Part shown: piece by piece, positions 19,382 to 28,851 of the stretch | Position numbering within the stretch: the stretch's first letter is position 1 | How the letters are laid out: every line of letters starts with the position of its first letter | DNA from: Candidatus Poribacteria bacterium | Lineage (GTDB): Bacteria > Poribacteria > WGA-4E > WGA-3G | Reading direction: 5' to 3' | Assembly: GCA_022821965.1 (NCBI GenBank) | Contig: JAJECN010000046.1 | Location: 60,722-124,721 of the forward strand | DNA: 64,000 nucleotides | Made by a program: the position numbers and the translations under genes | Notes under the pieces: model-generated | What the model was told of the DNA's origin: nothing | The model's database searches: none | What the model saw: the letters and a program-made list of their open reading frames with translations, nothing else

Positions 19382-19555
19382 AGCCCCAGAGGGGCGGAAT
19401 GTGTATAGAAAACGGTGGATAATACTTCTTGAACCCCAGAGGGGTGACAGGTCTTTAAAGGACGACGGAAATAAATCATACACCTGTCGCCCCTCTGGGG
19501 CTTAGCCTTGAGGTGGAACCCTTCTATACACCTATCGCCCCTCTGGGGCTATAGC
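19382..19555. repeat. Cluster of four GCCCC-x-GGGGC palindromic repeats
   Basis: Four copies near 19382, 19431, 19480 and 19524, the first two inverted relative to the last two. Each has the core CGCCCCTCTGGGGC (or its complement) preceded by TATACAC-like sequence. They fill most of the gene-free stretch 19247-19624; no other signal was seen there. The same family recurs at 20.6 and 25.5 kb. Confidence 0.7.
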
Positions 19556-19624
19556 CCCTTATAGACACCCAGATGAAATAAAAGACAAATGAATTTCCCT
19601 AAATTGACCCCTATGGAGTAAATA

Positions 19625-20587
19625 ATGTCAACCTTCAGATTTGCAAAAAATAATCTTTTGCTCACAGACATAGTGCCGAGTATGCCCCAATTGTTGGATA
19701 ACTCTCAACCGCTACAAACGCGCGCATCCGAACCAGCTGTACCCGCGCCCTACCCAGAAACTGCTTACCAGTGGTTAGTGGAGACCTTAGACGGATTAAT
19801 TGATTTCGGACAACGGCACGGGCATTACGGTGTTATCAACTTGAGTGATGGCGAGTATGAGTGGCTGGATGATATATTAGAAAAATTAATCTACTCCGTT
19901 GGTGAGAATGAAAGTCACCCATTGGCACCACTGATGGATTTCATTATTCGGATTATTGCCAACTACGAGGATAAATACGTCCCAAAATTGACAGAACGGT
20001 TTCCAGAATTGGCAGAGGAAGCACCGATAGAAACAACAGGCGAAAATAGCAACCCGCCACCTTACGCCTCAGAACTGAGCGATAGCGAACTTGCTGCCGC
20101 CGCTTTCTTCTCCATCGGTTGTCTCCTTTCGGAAGGTGGGAAGTCAGAAAAAGCACTCTCTGCTTACGACACGGCAATTCGGCTGCAACCAGATTATGCC
20201 GCAGTTTACAACAACCGAGGCAATATCAAAAGCGGATTAGGTTCTCATGATGCTGCCCTTGACGATTACGATGAGGCGATCCGTCTCAATCCAAATTTCA
20301 TGAATGCTTACATCAATCGCGGCATAGTAAAGTTAGGTCTGAACGACATTGACGAGGCGAGGTCAAATCTCCAGACTGCCTTAACATTAGCAGAACAGCA
20401 ACGGAACTCTGATTTCAAATCACTCGTTGAAGAATGGCTACAACAACTTGATCAGATGGACTCAAAGCAAGAAAACCGCAAGCAACCACGCAGCGGTGGG
20501 CAGTGGAAGGGGAAAGTGAAGATAGCGGATAACTTCGACGAACTCCCTGAATCCTTTACGGAGGTCTTCCGCGGAGACAAGGAATAA
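19625..20587 (+). CDS. Tetratricopeptide repeat protein
   Basis: A 320-residue protein without signal peptide. Residues about 155-260 carry three TPR units: AAFFSIGCLLSEGGKSEKAL, then YDTAIRLQPDYAAVYNNRG and YDEAIRLNPNFMNAYINRG, with typical W/L-G-Y/A-F-A-P spacing. The N-terminal 150 residues are acidic and match nothing I know. TPRs mediate protein-protein contacts; the partner is unknown. GGAG seven bases before the ATG supports the start. It is flanked on both sides by palindromic repeat clusters. Confidence 0.8.
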   Translation: MSTFRFAKNNLLLTDIVPSMPQLLDNSQPLQTRASEPAVPAPYPETAYQWLVETLDGLIDFGQRHGHYGVINLSDGEYEWLDDILEKLIYSVGENESHPLAPLMDFIIRIIANYEDKYVPKLTERFPELAEEAPIETTGENSNPPPYASELSDSELAAAAFFSIGCLLSEGGKSEKALSAYDTAIRLQPDYAAVYNNRGNIKSGLGSHDAALDDYDEAIRLNPNFMNAYINRGIVKLGLNDIDEARSNLQTALTLAEQQRNSDFKSLVEEWLQQLDQMDSKQENRKQPRSGGQWKGKVKIADNFDELPESFTEVFRGDKE

Positions 20588-20620
20588 ATCCGCTATTGGA
20601 TCCTATTGTTCCGCTAACTA

Positions 20621-20743
20621 TACACATTTCGCCCCGTTGGGGCTAAAGAGGTGGGGACATCGCGTTTCTATACACATTCCGCCCCGCTGGGGCTAAGATG
20701 TAAGCCGAAAATGTCTTTCTATAAACATACTACCCCCACAGAG
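20621..20743. repeat. Cluster of three GCCCC-x-GGGGC palindromic repeats
   Basis: Copies at about 20621 and 20668 read TATACACAT(T)TCGCCCC then G(T/C)TGGGGCT. A third at about 20718 is degenerate (ACCCCCACAGAGCT). They occupy the first half of the gap 20588-20952. The second half shows only a weak TATACT about 40 bases before the next gene. Confidence 0.7.
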
Positions 20744-20952
20744 CTAATGCTTCGTCACTAAGTGTCTACAATCCTGAAAATCCTTTAATCCTATAAATCC
20801 CGCTTCAGACAACCAATATCTACATTACCCGATTAAATTCTGAATTTTCATGAAACTTCGCCTACCGAGAAACTGGAACAGAAATAAATTCCCATCTTTT
20901 TCCAAACGTGATATACTAAAGAAAACACGCATTTCACAAGGTCAAAACGCTT

Positions 20953-21876
20953 ATGAATTTTCCAACGCTGTCAGAGTCAAAACGTCTTGAGATGCTCCAA
21001 CCCCCAACAGGGCAAGTACGAATGGTGCTTGACACTGACACCTATAACGAAATCGACGACCAATTTGCAGTCGTTCACGCGCTGCTCTCACCTGAACATC
21101 TCAACGTTGAGGCACTCTACGCCGTCCCTTTCCATAACAACCGTTCAAACAGTGCAGAAGACGGCATGGAGAAAAGTTACGACGAAATCCTACGGCTTTT
21201 AGACTTCCTCAATGTCTCCGCCGACGGCTTCGCCTATCGTGGTTCCAGAGAATTTCTTTCCGATAGAGAGACTCCCGTGCCGAGTGATGCAGCGACCGAT
21301 ATGATTGAACGGGCAATGGCAAGTAGCACAGAAGAACCGCTCTACGTCGCCGCCGTCGGTGCAATAACAAATGTCGCCTCCGCTATCCTCATAGAACCTG
21401 AAATCATCGAACGCATCGTCGTTATCTGGCTTGGTGGGAATCCGTTGTACTGGCCCCACACTCGCGAGTTCAACCTCATGCAAGACCTCCAGAGTGCGCA
21501 AGTGGTTTTGGACTGTGGCGTGCCATTCGTTTGGCTACCAGCACGCGGGGTCGTCTCACATCTACACACGACGGTTGCTGAGATGGAACGCTATGTACAG
21601 GGTAGAGGCAAAGTCGGAGATTACCTCGTCCAAATCTTCAAAGACTACTCAAGCGACCACTTCGCCTGGTCAAAGGTGATATGGGATATATCTGCGACAG
21701 CATACCTCATCAATCCAACGTGGGTACCGACAGAAATCGTTCACAGTCCCATCTTGACAGAAGCGGCAACGTGGAGTTTTGATAACAGTCGTCATCTCAT
21801 GCGCGTTGCTTCGAGTGTGAATCGGGACGCTATTTTCAGGGATCTGTTTGAGAAATTGCAGCACCACACCGCCTAA
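20953..21876 (+). CDS. Inosine-uridine preferring nucleoside hydrolase family protein
   Basis: A 307-residue protein with MVLDTDTYNEIDDQFAVVHA near residue 25, a variant of the DTDxxxDD calcium-binding motif. VAAVGAITNVASAIL and VVIWLGGNPLYWP match the family core, and a further acidic/asparagine ligand occurs in HTREFNLMQDLQSAQ. The family hydrolyses the N-glycosidic bond of ribonucleosides. The start is close to the family motif, so the N-terminus is plausible. Seven bases separate it from the following dioxygenase gene, indicating one transcript. Substrate may differ from purine or pyrimidine nucleosides. Confidence 0.85.
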   Translation: MNFPTLSESKRLEMLQPPTGQVRMVLDTDTYNEIDDQFAVVHALLSPEHLNVEALYAVPFHNNRSNSAEDGMEKSYDEILRLLDFLNVSADGFAYRGSREFLSDRETPVPSDAATDMIERAMASSTEEPLYVAAVGAITNVASAILIEPEIIERIVVIWLGGNPLYWPHTREFNLMQDLQSAQVVLDCGVPFVWLPARGVVSHLHTTVAEMERYVQGRGKVGDYLVQIFKDYSSDHFAWSKVIWDISATAYLINPTWVPTEIVHSPILTEAATWSFDNSRHLMRVASSVNRDAIFRDLFEKLQHHTA

Positions 21877-21883
21877 AGATATA

Positions 21884-22816
21884 ATGACACTGAACAAACC
21901 GAAAAAGATCCCAGCGGGAACCCCCTTTGAATTCGGTGAACACCGTTTTCATTTTGGTGAGGAGATCGTAGAATTAGCAGATTCCAGCTCACTTCTCAAT
22001 GATCCCAATGCGTTGCACAGAAAGATGCAAGAGGACGGCTATCTCTTTATTCGAGGGTTCCATCCGCGACAGGATGCGGAGAGAGCAGCACATTGGACAT
22101 TGCAAGCCATTGCACAAAACGGTGGCTTAAAACCGGATACTCCGGTTGAAGAGGGTATCATCGGCGAAACAAACCAGACATTCAGCTTCTTTCGACAAAC
22201 CGAGGTGGCTCACGCCAAACCGATTCTTGATGTTGTGGATAGCCAACGAACAATGCGGTTCTACGAAGAATTCCTCGGTGGTTCCGTCATTACGTTTGAC
22301 AAACGATGGCTTCGCTGCATGGCAAAGGGTGGACACAACCATTTCCACTACGATAGCGTTTACGTCGGACGCGGCACACAGAACCGGTACACGATGTGGA
22401 GCGCATTGACAGACATCGGCTTGGAAAATGGACCCCTCGTTATCTGTCTCGGTTCCGATCAACACAATCGGTTAAAGTACACTTATGGTGCGACCGATAT
22501 GGACCGCGATCTGACGGAAGCTGTGTTCAGCACGGATCCACGCGAGATGGTTCAGAAATTTGGGTTCACGTTGGCAACAGCACATTTTCAGCCCGGTGAT
22601 GTTATTATTTTTGGGCTTTACATGATGCACAGCAGTGCCCCCAATCGTTCTGACCGCTATCGTATCAGCATTGATACGCGATACCAACTCGCTCGCGAAG
22701 AGAAAGACGACCGCTTCTTTTTCCGTGAAGACGGTAGTTGGCTCGGTAATTTTTACAACAAAGGTGCGAATTACAGACCGATAGAGGAACTCCGTCGGGA
22801 GTGGGGATTGGAATAA
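21884..22816 (+). CDS. Phytanoyl-CoA dioxygenase (PhyH) family protein
   Basis: About 310 residues from the ATG at 21884, seven bases after the preceding stop; the open frame could begin 36 bases earlier inside that gene. It is a 2-oxoglutarate/Fe(II) dioxygenase: H-Y-D in HNHFHYDSVYVG gives the first two iron ligands, His in MMHSSAPNRSDRYRIS the third, and the following Arg is positioned to bind 2-oxoglutarate. DGYLFIRGF is the usual N-terminal hallmark. Substrates of bacterial PhyH proteins are mostly unknown. Coupling to a nucleoside hydrolase hints at a small catabolic unit. Confidence 0.88.
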   Translation: MTLNKPKKIPAGTPFEFGEHRFHFGEEIVELADSSSLLNDPNALHRKMQEDGYLFIRGFHPRQDAERAAHWTLQAIAQNGGLKPDTPVEEGIIGETNQTFSFFRQTEVAHAKPILDVVDSQRTMRFYEEFLGGSVITFDKRWLRCMAKGGHNHFHYDSVYVGRGTQNRYTMWSALTDIGLENGPLVICLGSDQHNRLKYTYGATDMDRDLTEAVFSTDPREMVQKFGFTLATAHFQPGDVIIFGLYMMHSSAPNRSDRYRISIDTRYQLAREEKDDRFFFREDGSWLGNFYNKGANYRPIEELRREWGLE

Positions 22817-22876
22817 TATAGTAGAATCCGAAAATATGTTTACAGTTCTGCGGGGAACAAACCCTCCACCACCGCT

Positions 22877-22897
22877 GGCGAGGATTGTATCCTCGCC
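22877..22897. terminator. Perfect 9-bp hairpin
   Basis: GGCGAGGAT, a 3-base loop and ATCCTCGCC lie 60 bases after the PhyH stop. The stem is perfect and strong but no T-run follows. It could end or stabilise the upstream transcript. Confidence 0.5.
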
Positions 22898-22959
22898 ATC
22901 TTGTGAGTGTATAGGTAATTACGGGTTTTACTATAATATCATTATTAAGGAGAATTCGT

Positions 22960-24594
22960 ATGATTTACAAGCAATGGAATTTCGCTGTTTTAATCGTCAT
23001 TCTGATTGTTTACGCAATTGGAAACAGTGTCGCAGCAAATTTAACCGCAACTGGTACTGTATTTCTGGATACAAACGGCAACCAAGTGATGGACGACAAC
23101 GAGAAGGGGCTGCCTGGCGTTCGCGTCTCCAATGGTCAGGATGTTGTCCAAACCGATGCTAACGGGCAATATTCGCTTGCAGTCAGTGATGACACCATTC
23201 TCTTTGTCATTAAGCCCCGTGGGTTCATGACACCGGTCAATGAAAATCGTCTCCCAAGATTTTATTACATTCACAAACCGCACGGTTCACCAGAAGGGCT
23301 GAAGTATGCTGGTATCGCACCCACCGGTCCATTACCGGAATCGATCAACTTTCCACTCACTGAACAGTCCGAAGCGGATACCTTCAAGATACTCGTCTTC
23401 GGGGATACACAGCCCTATAATATGCAAGAGATTGAGTGGTTAGCACACGATGTGATTGAGGAAATTATTGGAATTGACGCGGTGTTCGGAATCAGCCTTG
23501 GCGATTTGGTAGGCGACGATTTAGACTTATTTCACCCACTTAACGAAGTGATGGCTACCGTTGGAATACCGTGGTACAACGTCCACGGTAATCACGATAT
23601 GAACTTCCTCGCTACAGATGACCGGTACGCCGATGAGACATTTGAACGTGTTTACGGTCCCGGGTGCTATTCGTTTGACTGGGGACCTGTCCATTTCATC
23701 AACATCGACAATGTGTACTTTCACCGCGATGAAGAGAACAATCCTCGCTATTTGAGTGAAGTGGGAGAACAGCAGCTGACATTCGTGCGAAACGACCTTG
23801 CTTTCGTGCCGAAAGATCAACTCATCGTTGTATCCCTACATATTCCACTGACCGAGATGCGCGATGTGAAAGAATTGATGAATCTACTCGGAGATCGACC
23901 CCACACGTTGTCCCTGTCAGCACACACGCACTTCCAACGCGATGACTTCGTCGGACCGGAGCACGGCTGGCATGGCGGAGACCCACATCATCACCACAAT
24001 CATGCAACGACATCAGGCTCCTGGTGGAAGGGCGCGCTTGATGAAGTCGGTATTCCCCACACAACCATGCGAGATGGGGCACCGAATGGATATGGTATCT
24101 TCACATTCAGTGGAAATCAATATTCAATTCGGTTTAAAGCCGCCCGTCGTCCAGCGGATTATCAGATGAACATATTCGCACCTTGGGAAGTTGCATCGGC
24201 AGAAACTGGCGAAACAGATGTCATCGTTAACGTTTTTGGAGGCACCAAACGCTCAACGGTTGAAATTCGTCTGGGTGAAGTTGGGGAATGGAGAGCAATG
24301 ACCCATACGCCTCAGGAAGATCCATACTATAAAGCACTCAAGGCACGGGACGATACGAACCAACTTGAGCGGAGATTGCATACCGCCCTTCGAGAAACAA
24401 TGAAGTCGCAGTTGAAGGAAGACAGCGAATTGCCACAACGGGGGCAAAGAATTAGCGGAATTGTAAAATCAACGCATATCTGGCAAGCGAAGCTCCCAAC
24501 GAATGCTCCCAAAGGAACGCATGTTATCTACGTCCGCACAACTGATATGTTTGGTCAAACCTTCACAGGCCGCAGAATCATCCGAGTGCAGTAG
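22960..24594 (+). CDS. Exported calcineurin-like metallophosphoesterase
   Basis: A 544-residue protein with a signal peptide (hydrophobic residues 8-24, cleavage probably after VAA). Residues 28-110 are a small beta-sandwich domain with calcium-type DTNGNQVMDDNEKG, as in SdrD/Cna-B-like repeats and Metallophos_N. The catalytic domain follows: FGDTQPYNM, GDLVGDDLD, HGNHDMNF, LHIPLTEM and LSAHTHFQ, giving a complete set of dinuclear-metal ligands. A C-terminal beta domain (about 400-544) matches the Metallophos_C pattern. AAGGAG precedes the ATG. It acts outside the cytoplasm on an unknown phosphoester. Confidence 0.88.
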   Translation: MIYKQWNFAVLIVILIVYAIGNSVAANLTATGTVFLDTNGNQVMDDNEKGLPGVRVSNGQDVVQTDANGQYSLAVSDDTILFVIKPRGFMTPVNENRLPRFYYIHKPHGSPEGLKYAGIAPTGPLPESINFPLTEQSEADTFKILVFGDTQPYNMQEIEWLAHDVIEEIIGIDAVFGISLGDLVGDDLDLFHPLNEVMATVGIPWYNVHGNHDMNFLATDDRYADETFERVYGPGCYSFDWGPVHFINIDNVYFHRDEENNPRYLSEVGEQQLTFVRNDLAFVPKDQLIVVSLHIPLTEMRDVKELMNLLGDRPHTLSLSAHTHFQRDDFVGPEHGWHGGDPHHHHNHATTSGSWWKGALDEVGIPHTTMRDGAPNGYGIFTFSGNQYSIRFKAARRPADYQMNIFAPWEVASAETGETDVIVNVFGGTKRSTVEIRLGEVGEWRAMTHTPQEDPYYKALKARDDTNQLERRLHTALRETMKSQLKEDSELPQRGQRISGIVKSTHIWQAKLPTNAPKGTHVIYVRTTDMFGQTFTGRRIIRVQ

Positions 24595-24671
24595 TCCAGT
24601 ATCAAGTGAGTTTGTAGACCCCTACAAAGGGTATCCCTACATATTTGGATAATTCACCGATTGCGATGCTC

Positions 24672-25508
24672 TCACGGGAGTGGAACATTCCAATCGTCAG
24701 CGCAAATAACCTCAAGCTGATCGTGCGGTTTGAAATAATCGGTTGGATGATGGTCTTCGCCCATGTCGCCGAACAGCCTTCGGCGGCGTGGTGTCATCCG
24801 TGCGAGAACATCCGCGGGAAGTTTGTCATAGTCGTAAGGACGGGACCACATCTGCCCGTAACGGAAGGTGACGCTTTTGCGGATACGATCCGTCTGATTT
24901 GGACCGACACCGTGCCATAACGCCCACGGAAAGATGACAGCGTCTCCAGCCTCTGCAATAACCTGAATCGCGCCTTCGGGATACTCGCCCTTTGTAAATC
25001 CGTTTTCAGGGAAATCTACCTTGTGGCTTCCCGGCACACACATAAAATTCCCCTGATTAGGTTCGGTCAGATCCGTCAAGAAAAACTGGATTTTGAATTG
25101 GAGCGGTAGACTATCCGGGTGCGGATGAATACGTTGGAGCGAGGGACCCGCATCCGTATGAAATCCCATCAAAGCGTCAACATCTGGGTGCCGAACATAG
25201 ATTTGCGTTCCCATGATTTGGAGATAGGGTCCCATCAGAGAAAGGATCGTACCGAAGGTATGCGGATGATCGGTGAGCGGATCCAAGGCATCTGTCAACT
25301 CAATTGCACGGATAATCGTATAGGCACCTTTTCCAAACCGATTATTGCATTGTAGGCTCGGTGTTTCTTGTACATACCTTTCAACCACTGAATCCACAGC
25401 TGTCAAAAGCGTTTCAATCTCAGCAGACGAAAGCACGTTTTTGATGATCAGAAATCCCTCTGTTTCCCATTCTTTTCGTTGGACATCCGTCAAGTATGGA
25501 GATACCAT
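24672..25508 (-). CDS. Phytanoyl-CoA dioxygenase (PhyH) family protein
   Basis: About 278 residues from an ATG at 25508 preceded by AAGGAG. The open frame runs on upstream to 25637, but those residues (twice APAGRNVY) are only the translation of two palindromic repeats, so the shorter start is right. Iron ligands are H and D in GFHTDAGPSLQ, with the distal His in WALWHGVGPNQTDRIR. The core PGSHKVDFPE is typical. It is convergent with the phosphoesterase gene, with a TAG-CCCTACA-type short inverted repeat between them. Substrate unknown. Confidence 0.88.
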   Translation of the reverse strand: MVSPYLTDVQRKEWETEGFLIIKNVLSSAEIETLLTAVDSVVERYVQETPSLQCNNRFGKGAYTIIRAIELTDALDPLTDHPHTFGTILSLMGPYLQIMGTQIYVRHPDVDALMGFHTDAGPSLQRIHPHPDSLPLQFKIQFFLTDLTEPNQGNFMCVPGSHKVDFPENGFTKGEYPEGAIQVIAEAGDAVIFPWALWHGVGPNQTDRIRKSVTFRYGQMWSRPYDYDKLPADVLARMTPRRRRLFGDMGEDHHPTDYFKPHDQLEVICADDWNVPLP

Positions 25509-25548
25509 TTTCTTTCTGTTGCTCCTTATTACTAAAGTTTGGACGTGA

Positions 25549-25621
25549 TACACATTTCGCCCCGCTGGGGCTTGCCTCCCGGGGGGTATATTTGTTCTAT
25601 AGACATTTCGCCCCGCTGGGG
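25549..25621. repeat. Two GCCCC-x-GGGGC palindromic repeats
   Basis: TACACATTTCGCCCCGCTGG GGCT near 25549 and the near-identical ATAGACATTTCGCCCCGCTG GGGCT near 25598, in the same orientation, within the leader of the PhyH gene. They belong to the family seen at 19.4 and 20.6 kb. The remaining gap to 25884 shows no further clear signal. Confidence 0.7.
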
Positions 25622-25884
25622 CTGCGCTTTGGTGCATCCAAGTTTATTTTTCTCTGAGTTGGGTTGGCGTGAGAAACGTTGAGAAAAATCAGAAACGCTT
25701 TGAAAACAAGTCATGCCCCTCACAGAAATTGTCCACACTATAGTCCTTATTAATAAGCCAAACATAATAAGTCCGTTAATTTTGAGGAAATTATAGACAA
25801 TTTGTGATACCGTGTCAACCCCGTTTTACCAATAAAACTCAACGTTTTCACTGAATGCACGTCTAATATAAAGAGGGTAAAGTT

Positions 25885-26003
25885 ATACCATTTCTAAAAG
25901 TTTATATCGCATTAACCGCACCTGAGTGCACAGACTAACAGTCTATGCTACAAGGGAAACACAAACTAAAAGTTTATGCTACAATTTCAATCAGAAATGG
26001 TAT
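25885..26003. repeat. MITE-like 119-bp element with two covarying hairpin repeats
   Basis: Ends are perfect inverted repeats: ATACCATTTCT (25885-25895) and AGAAATGGTAT (25993-26003). Inside are two 25-base direct repeats at 25929-25953 and 25960-25984 that share CTATGCTACAA/TTATGCTACAA ends. Each holds a small palindrome, AGACT-AAC-AGTCT in one and AAACT-AAA-AGTTT in the other, so the differing base pair has changed on both sides of the stem. It lies just upstream of recG. Confidence 0.65.
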
Positions 26004-26052
26004 TAGAACCTCACCAGCAGAAATAACAATATTTTGCACCGATAGAGAAAGT

Positions 26053-28836
26053 ATGGATAACTTCACAAAAATTCTTACCACCATCCGTCGTCCCTTCCAG
26101 CAAGAACTCCGAAAAGGGTGCAAGGATGAGGTCGTCATCAATGGATTGGGTAGCTATGTCCAATTATGGGTAAAAAATGGAGATGCGTTTGTTCTGGACG
26201 CAGCTCAAAAAGAGATGCTGAAAGATTTGGCGAACCTCTTTGAAAATTACGGAGGTATATCGCCCATTGAACGGCAGCGCACGCTTGAAGAGGCAACAAA
26301 ACGGATTGACGACATACTCGGAAAAGCAGCACAAAGCTTCAACACCGAAGGAAGCCCACCAACACGTCCAGAGCCGACGACACAACGCACAAGTGCTCAA
26401 AAGAATGGACAGCAAACCGAGATGTTGCCGCTCTTTCAAAAAAGAGAAAACCCACCAGAAAGAGTACCGATAAAACAGGAACAGACAGTAGAACAAATAC
26501 CTGATACAAAGCAAACAGAATCCCTACCCCTTTTTCAGAATACGGAAACTCCCCCACAACACGTAGAAAGCACGCCCACGGAAGAAACCGCAGAAGCCGT
26601 GCCGATCCCAGACACACCTGTTGGGACAGACATCACCTCACTCGATTTCTTAGGTCAACCGCTCCAGTATCTCAAAGGCATCGGTCCCCGCCGCGCCAGC
26701 ATGCTCCGAGAAGAACTTAGTCTCCAAACGGTTGGTGAATTCCTCGCATACTATCCTCGCGATTATATTGATCGCTCTAAGATGGTAGAGATTTACAGAG
26801 TCGGAAGAAGAGAAGACGATGAACCGGAAACAATCCAAGGGAAGGTTGTCAGTCATACCTCCTCTCCGACTGCAAAAGGAAAACGCATCGGTAAGGTCTC
26901 AATTTTCGACGGAACGGGTGTCGCCATGCTCGTCAATTTCGGGAGACGCATCGGCGTTATGAAGGGATTGCTTCCTGTGGATACCGAAGTTGTCGTCAGC
27001 GGCAAATTCACGCGTCGTTACAATGAAATCCAAGCGACCGATTACGAGTTTGAACTGTTTGAGGAAAACGATGAGACACAAGGACTGATTCACACAAAAC
27101 GGATTGTCCCAAAATATCCACTCACAGCGAAACTCACGGCGAAAATGATGCGTATGTGGATGAGGAACGCGCTCGATGAATACGGACAACAGATCCCTGA
27201 GATTTTACCGCTCGCGCTCCGTCAACGTCAAGGCTTGATTGACAGGCAATCCGCTATCAACGAGATCCACTTTCCAACATCAGAAGCACATCGAAAAGCG
27301 GCACAAAAACGACTCGCCTTTGAGGAGTTTTTTCTCCTCAGCCTCGGAATGGAGATGAAAAAGGAACACCGGACCTCGGAGGACGGTATCGCGTTCCAAG
27401 TTGGCACAAAAACAGGGGAAAATGTTCCGGCACTGTTACGTGATTTCATCGCATCGCTTCCATACCAACTCACCAACGCACAAAAGCGGGTCTTCGCTGA
27501 AATTCAAGACGATATGCGGAAGAAAAACGTCATGAATCGACTAATTCAGGGGGACGTCGGTTCTGGGAAAACTGTTGTCGCAGCGATGGCGTTGCTCTGT
27601 GCAATTGAAAACGGGTATCAAGGCGCACTAATGGTGCCGACTGAAATCCTCGCAGAGCAGCACTACTACAATCTCTCGGAGATGCTCGAGCATTTGCACA
27701 AAACAAACAAGGGAACTGCAGAAGACGGTGGAAAAATAAACGTCGTGCTTCTCAAAAGCGACCTCCCCAGAGCAGAACGTGAAGAGGCATTAGAAGCGAT
27801 CACAAACGGTTCCGCTGACCTCATCGTTGGGACACAGGCATTGATACAGGAAGGTGTGGATTTTCACAAACTTGGACTCGTTATCATAGACGAACAACAC
27901 CGGTTCGGCGTGATGCAACGGGCAACGCTTCGTAACAAAGCGCAAGCCGGAAACGGCGATTCAAAACAGCAGGTCGCCCCTCCGCCTGCCCCGGATGTCC
28001 TTGTCATGACAGCAACACCAATCCCAAGAACACTCGCTTTGACTCTCTATGGAGACCTGAATGTGTCCGTTATTGACGAGATGCCGCCCGGTAGGCAGCG
28101 GATTAAGACCTACTGGATAAAGGAAAGAGACCGAGAAAAGTTATACGGTAACCTTCGGAAGGAGATCCAACGCGGCAGACAGGCATACATCGTCTACCCG
28201 CTCGTTGAAGAGTCCGAAAAATTGGAAGAACTCAAAGCCGCCACAGAAATGGCAACACACCTTCAAAATGAGGTGTTCCCTAACCTACGCGTCGGACTTT
28301 TACATGGGCAGATGAAATCTGTCGAGAAACAGGAAGTTATGGCGAACTTCAACGCACAGAACATCGACATCCTCGTTTCAACAACCGTGATTGAAGTCGG
28401 CATTGACGTGCCGAACGCAACATTGATGGTAATTGAAAACGCTGAACGATTTGGGCTGTCCCAGTTGCATCAATTGCGTGGACGTGTCGGACGTGGTGAG
28501 CATCAATCGGCGTGTTACCTCCTCGCGATTCCGAAAGGGGACGATTCCTATCAGCGCATTCAGGCGATGATTCGGACCAACAACGGTTTCAAGATCGCAG
28601 AGGCAGATTTGAATATCCGCGGTCCTGGGGAATTCTTCGGCACCCGCCAATCGGGTGTCCCGAATTTCAAGATCGCGAACATCATCCATGATGCCACACT
28701 GCTGGAGACAGCGAAAAAAGAGGCGGAACTATTAATCAAGGCGGATCCAGTGTTAAACGCCCCTGTGCATCAATTGCTGAAACGGATGTTACAGAAACAT
28801 TGGCGCGGTAATTTGGAGATAGCATCGGTTGGTTAG
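26053..28836 (+). CDS. recG: ATP-dependent DNA helicase RecG with long N-terminal extension
   Basis: About 927 residues from the ATG at 26053; the frame extends to 25945, but that part runs through a repeat element. RecG remodels stalled forks and branched DNA. The wedge domain starts near residue 198 (GQPLQYLKGIGPRRASML), the helicase has Walker A GDVGSGKT, DEQH box IIDEQHRFG and motif TATPIPRTLA, and the C-terminal QxxGRVGR-type segment is LHQLRGRVGRG. Family length is near 700, so about 195 residues are extra: a small folded N-domain and a Pro/Gln/Glu-rich linker containing two similar TExLPLF peptides. Confidence 0.92.
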   Translation: MDNFTKILTTIRRPFQQELRKGCKDEVVINGLGSYVQLWVKNGDAFVLDAAQKEMLKDLANLFENYGGISPIERQRTLEEATKRIDDILGKAAQSFNTEGSPPTRPEPTTQRTSAQKNGQQTEMLPLFQKRENPPERVPIKQEQTVEQIPDTKQTESLPLFQNTETPPQHVESTPTEETAEAVPIPDTPVGTDITSLDFLGQPLQYLKGIGPRRASMLREELSLQTVGEFLAYYPRDYIDRSKMVEIYRVGRREDDEPETIQGKVVSHTSSPTAKGKRIGKVSIFDGTGVAMLVNFGRRIGVMKGLLPVDTEVVVSGKFTRRYNEIQATDYEFELFEENDETQGLIHTKRIVPKYPLTAKLTAKMMRMWMRNALDEYGQQIPEILPLALRQRQGLIDRQSAINEIHFPTSEAHRKAAQKRLAFEEFFLLSLGMEMKKEHRTSEDGIAFQVGTKTGENVPALLRDFIASLPYQLTNAQKRVFAEIQDDMRKKNVMNRLIQGDVGSGKTVVAAMALLCAIENGYQGALMVPTEILAEQHYYNLSEMLEHLHKTNKGTAEDGGKINVVLLKSDLPRAEREEALEAITNGSADLIVGTQALIQEGVDFHKLGLVIIDEQHRFGVMQRATLRNKAQAGNGDSKQQVAPPPAPDVLVMTATPIPRTLALTLYGDLNVSVIDEMPPGRQRIKTYWIKERDREKLYGNLRKEIQRGRQAYIVYPLVEESEKLEELKAATEMATHLQNEVFPNLRVGLLHGQMKSVEKQEVMANFNAQNIDILVSTTVIEVGIDVPNATLMVIENAERFGLSQLHQLRGRVGRGEHQSACYLLAIPKGDDSYQRIQAMIRTNNGFKIAEADLNIRGPGEFFGTRQSGVPNFKIANIIHDATLLETAKKEAELLIKADPVLNAPVHQLLKRMLQKHWRGNLEIASVG

Positions 28837-28851
28837 CGAAAGGAGAATCCA

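Noticed and set aside
19382..19555. Possible CRISPR array
   Set aside because: Repeats occur in both orientations, spacing is irregular, each is a palindrome and there is no cas gene; it is a REP-like cluster.
25509..25637. N-terminal extension of the PhyH protein with repeated APAGRNVY
   Set aside because: These residues are the translation of two palindromic repeats; AAGGAG and family sequence place the start at 25508.
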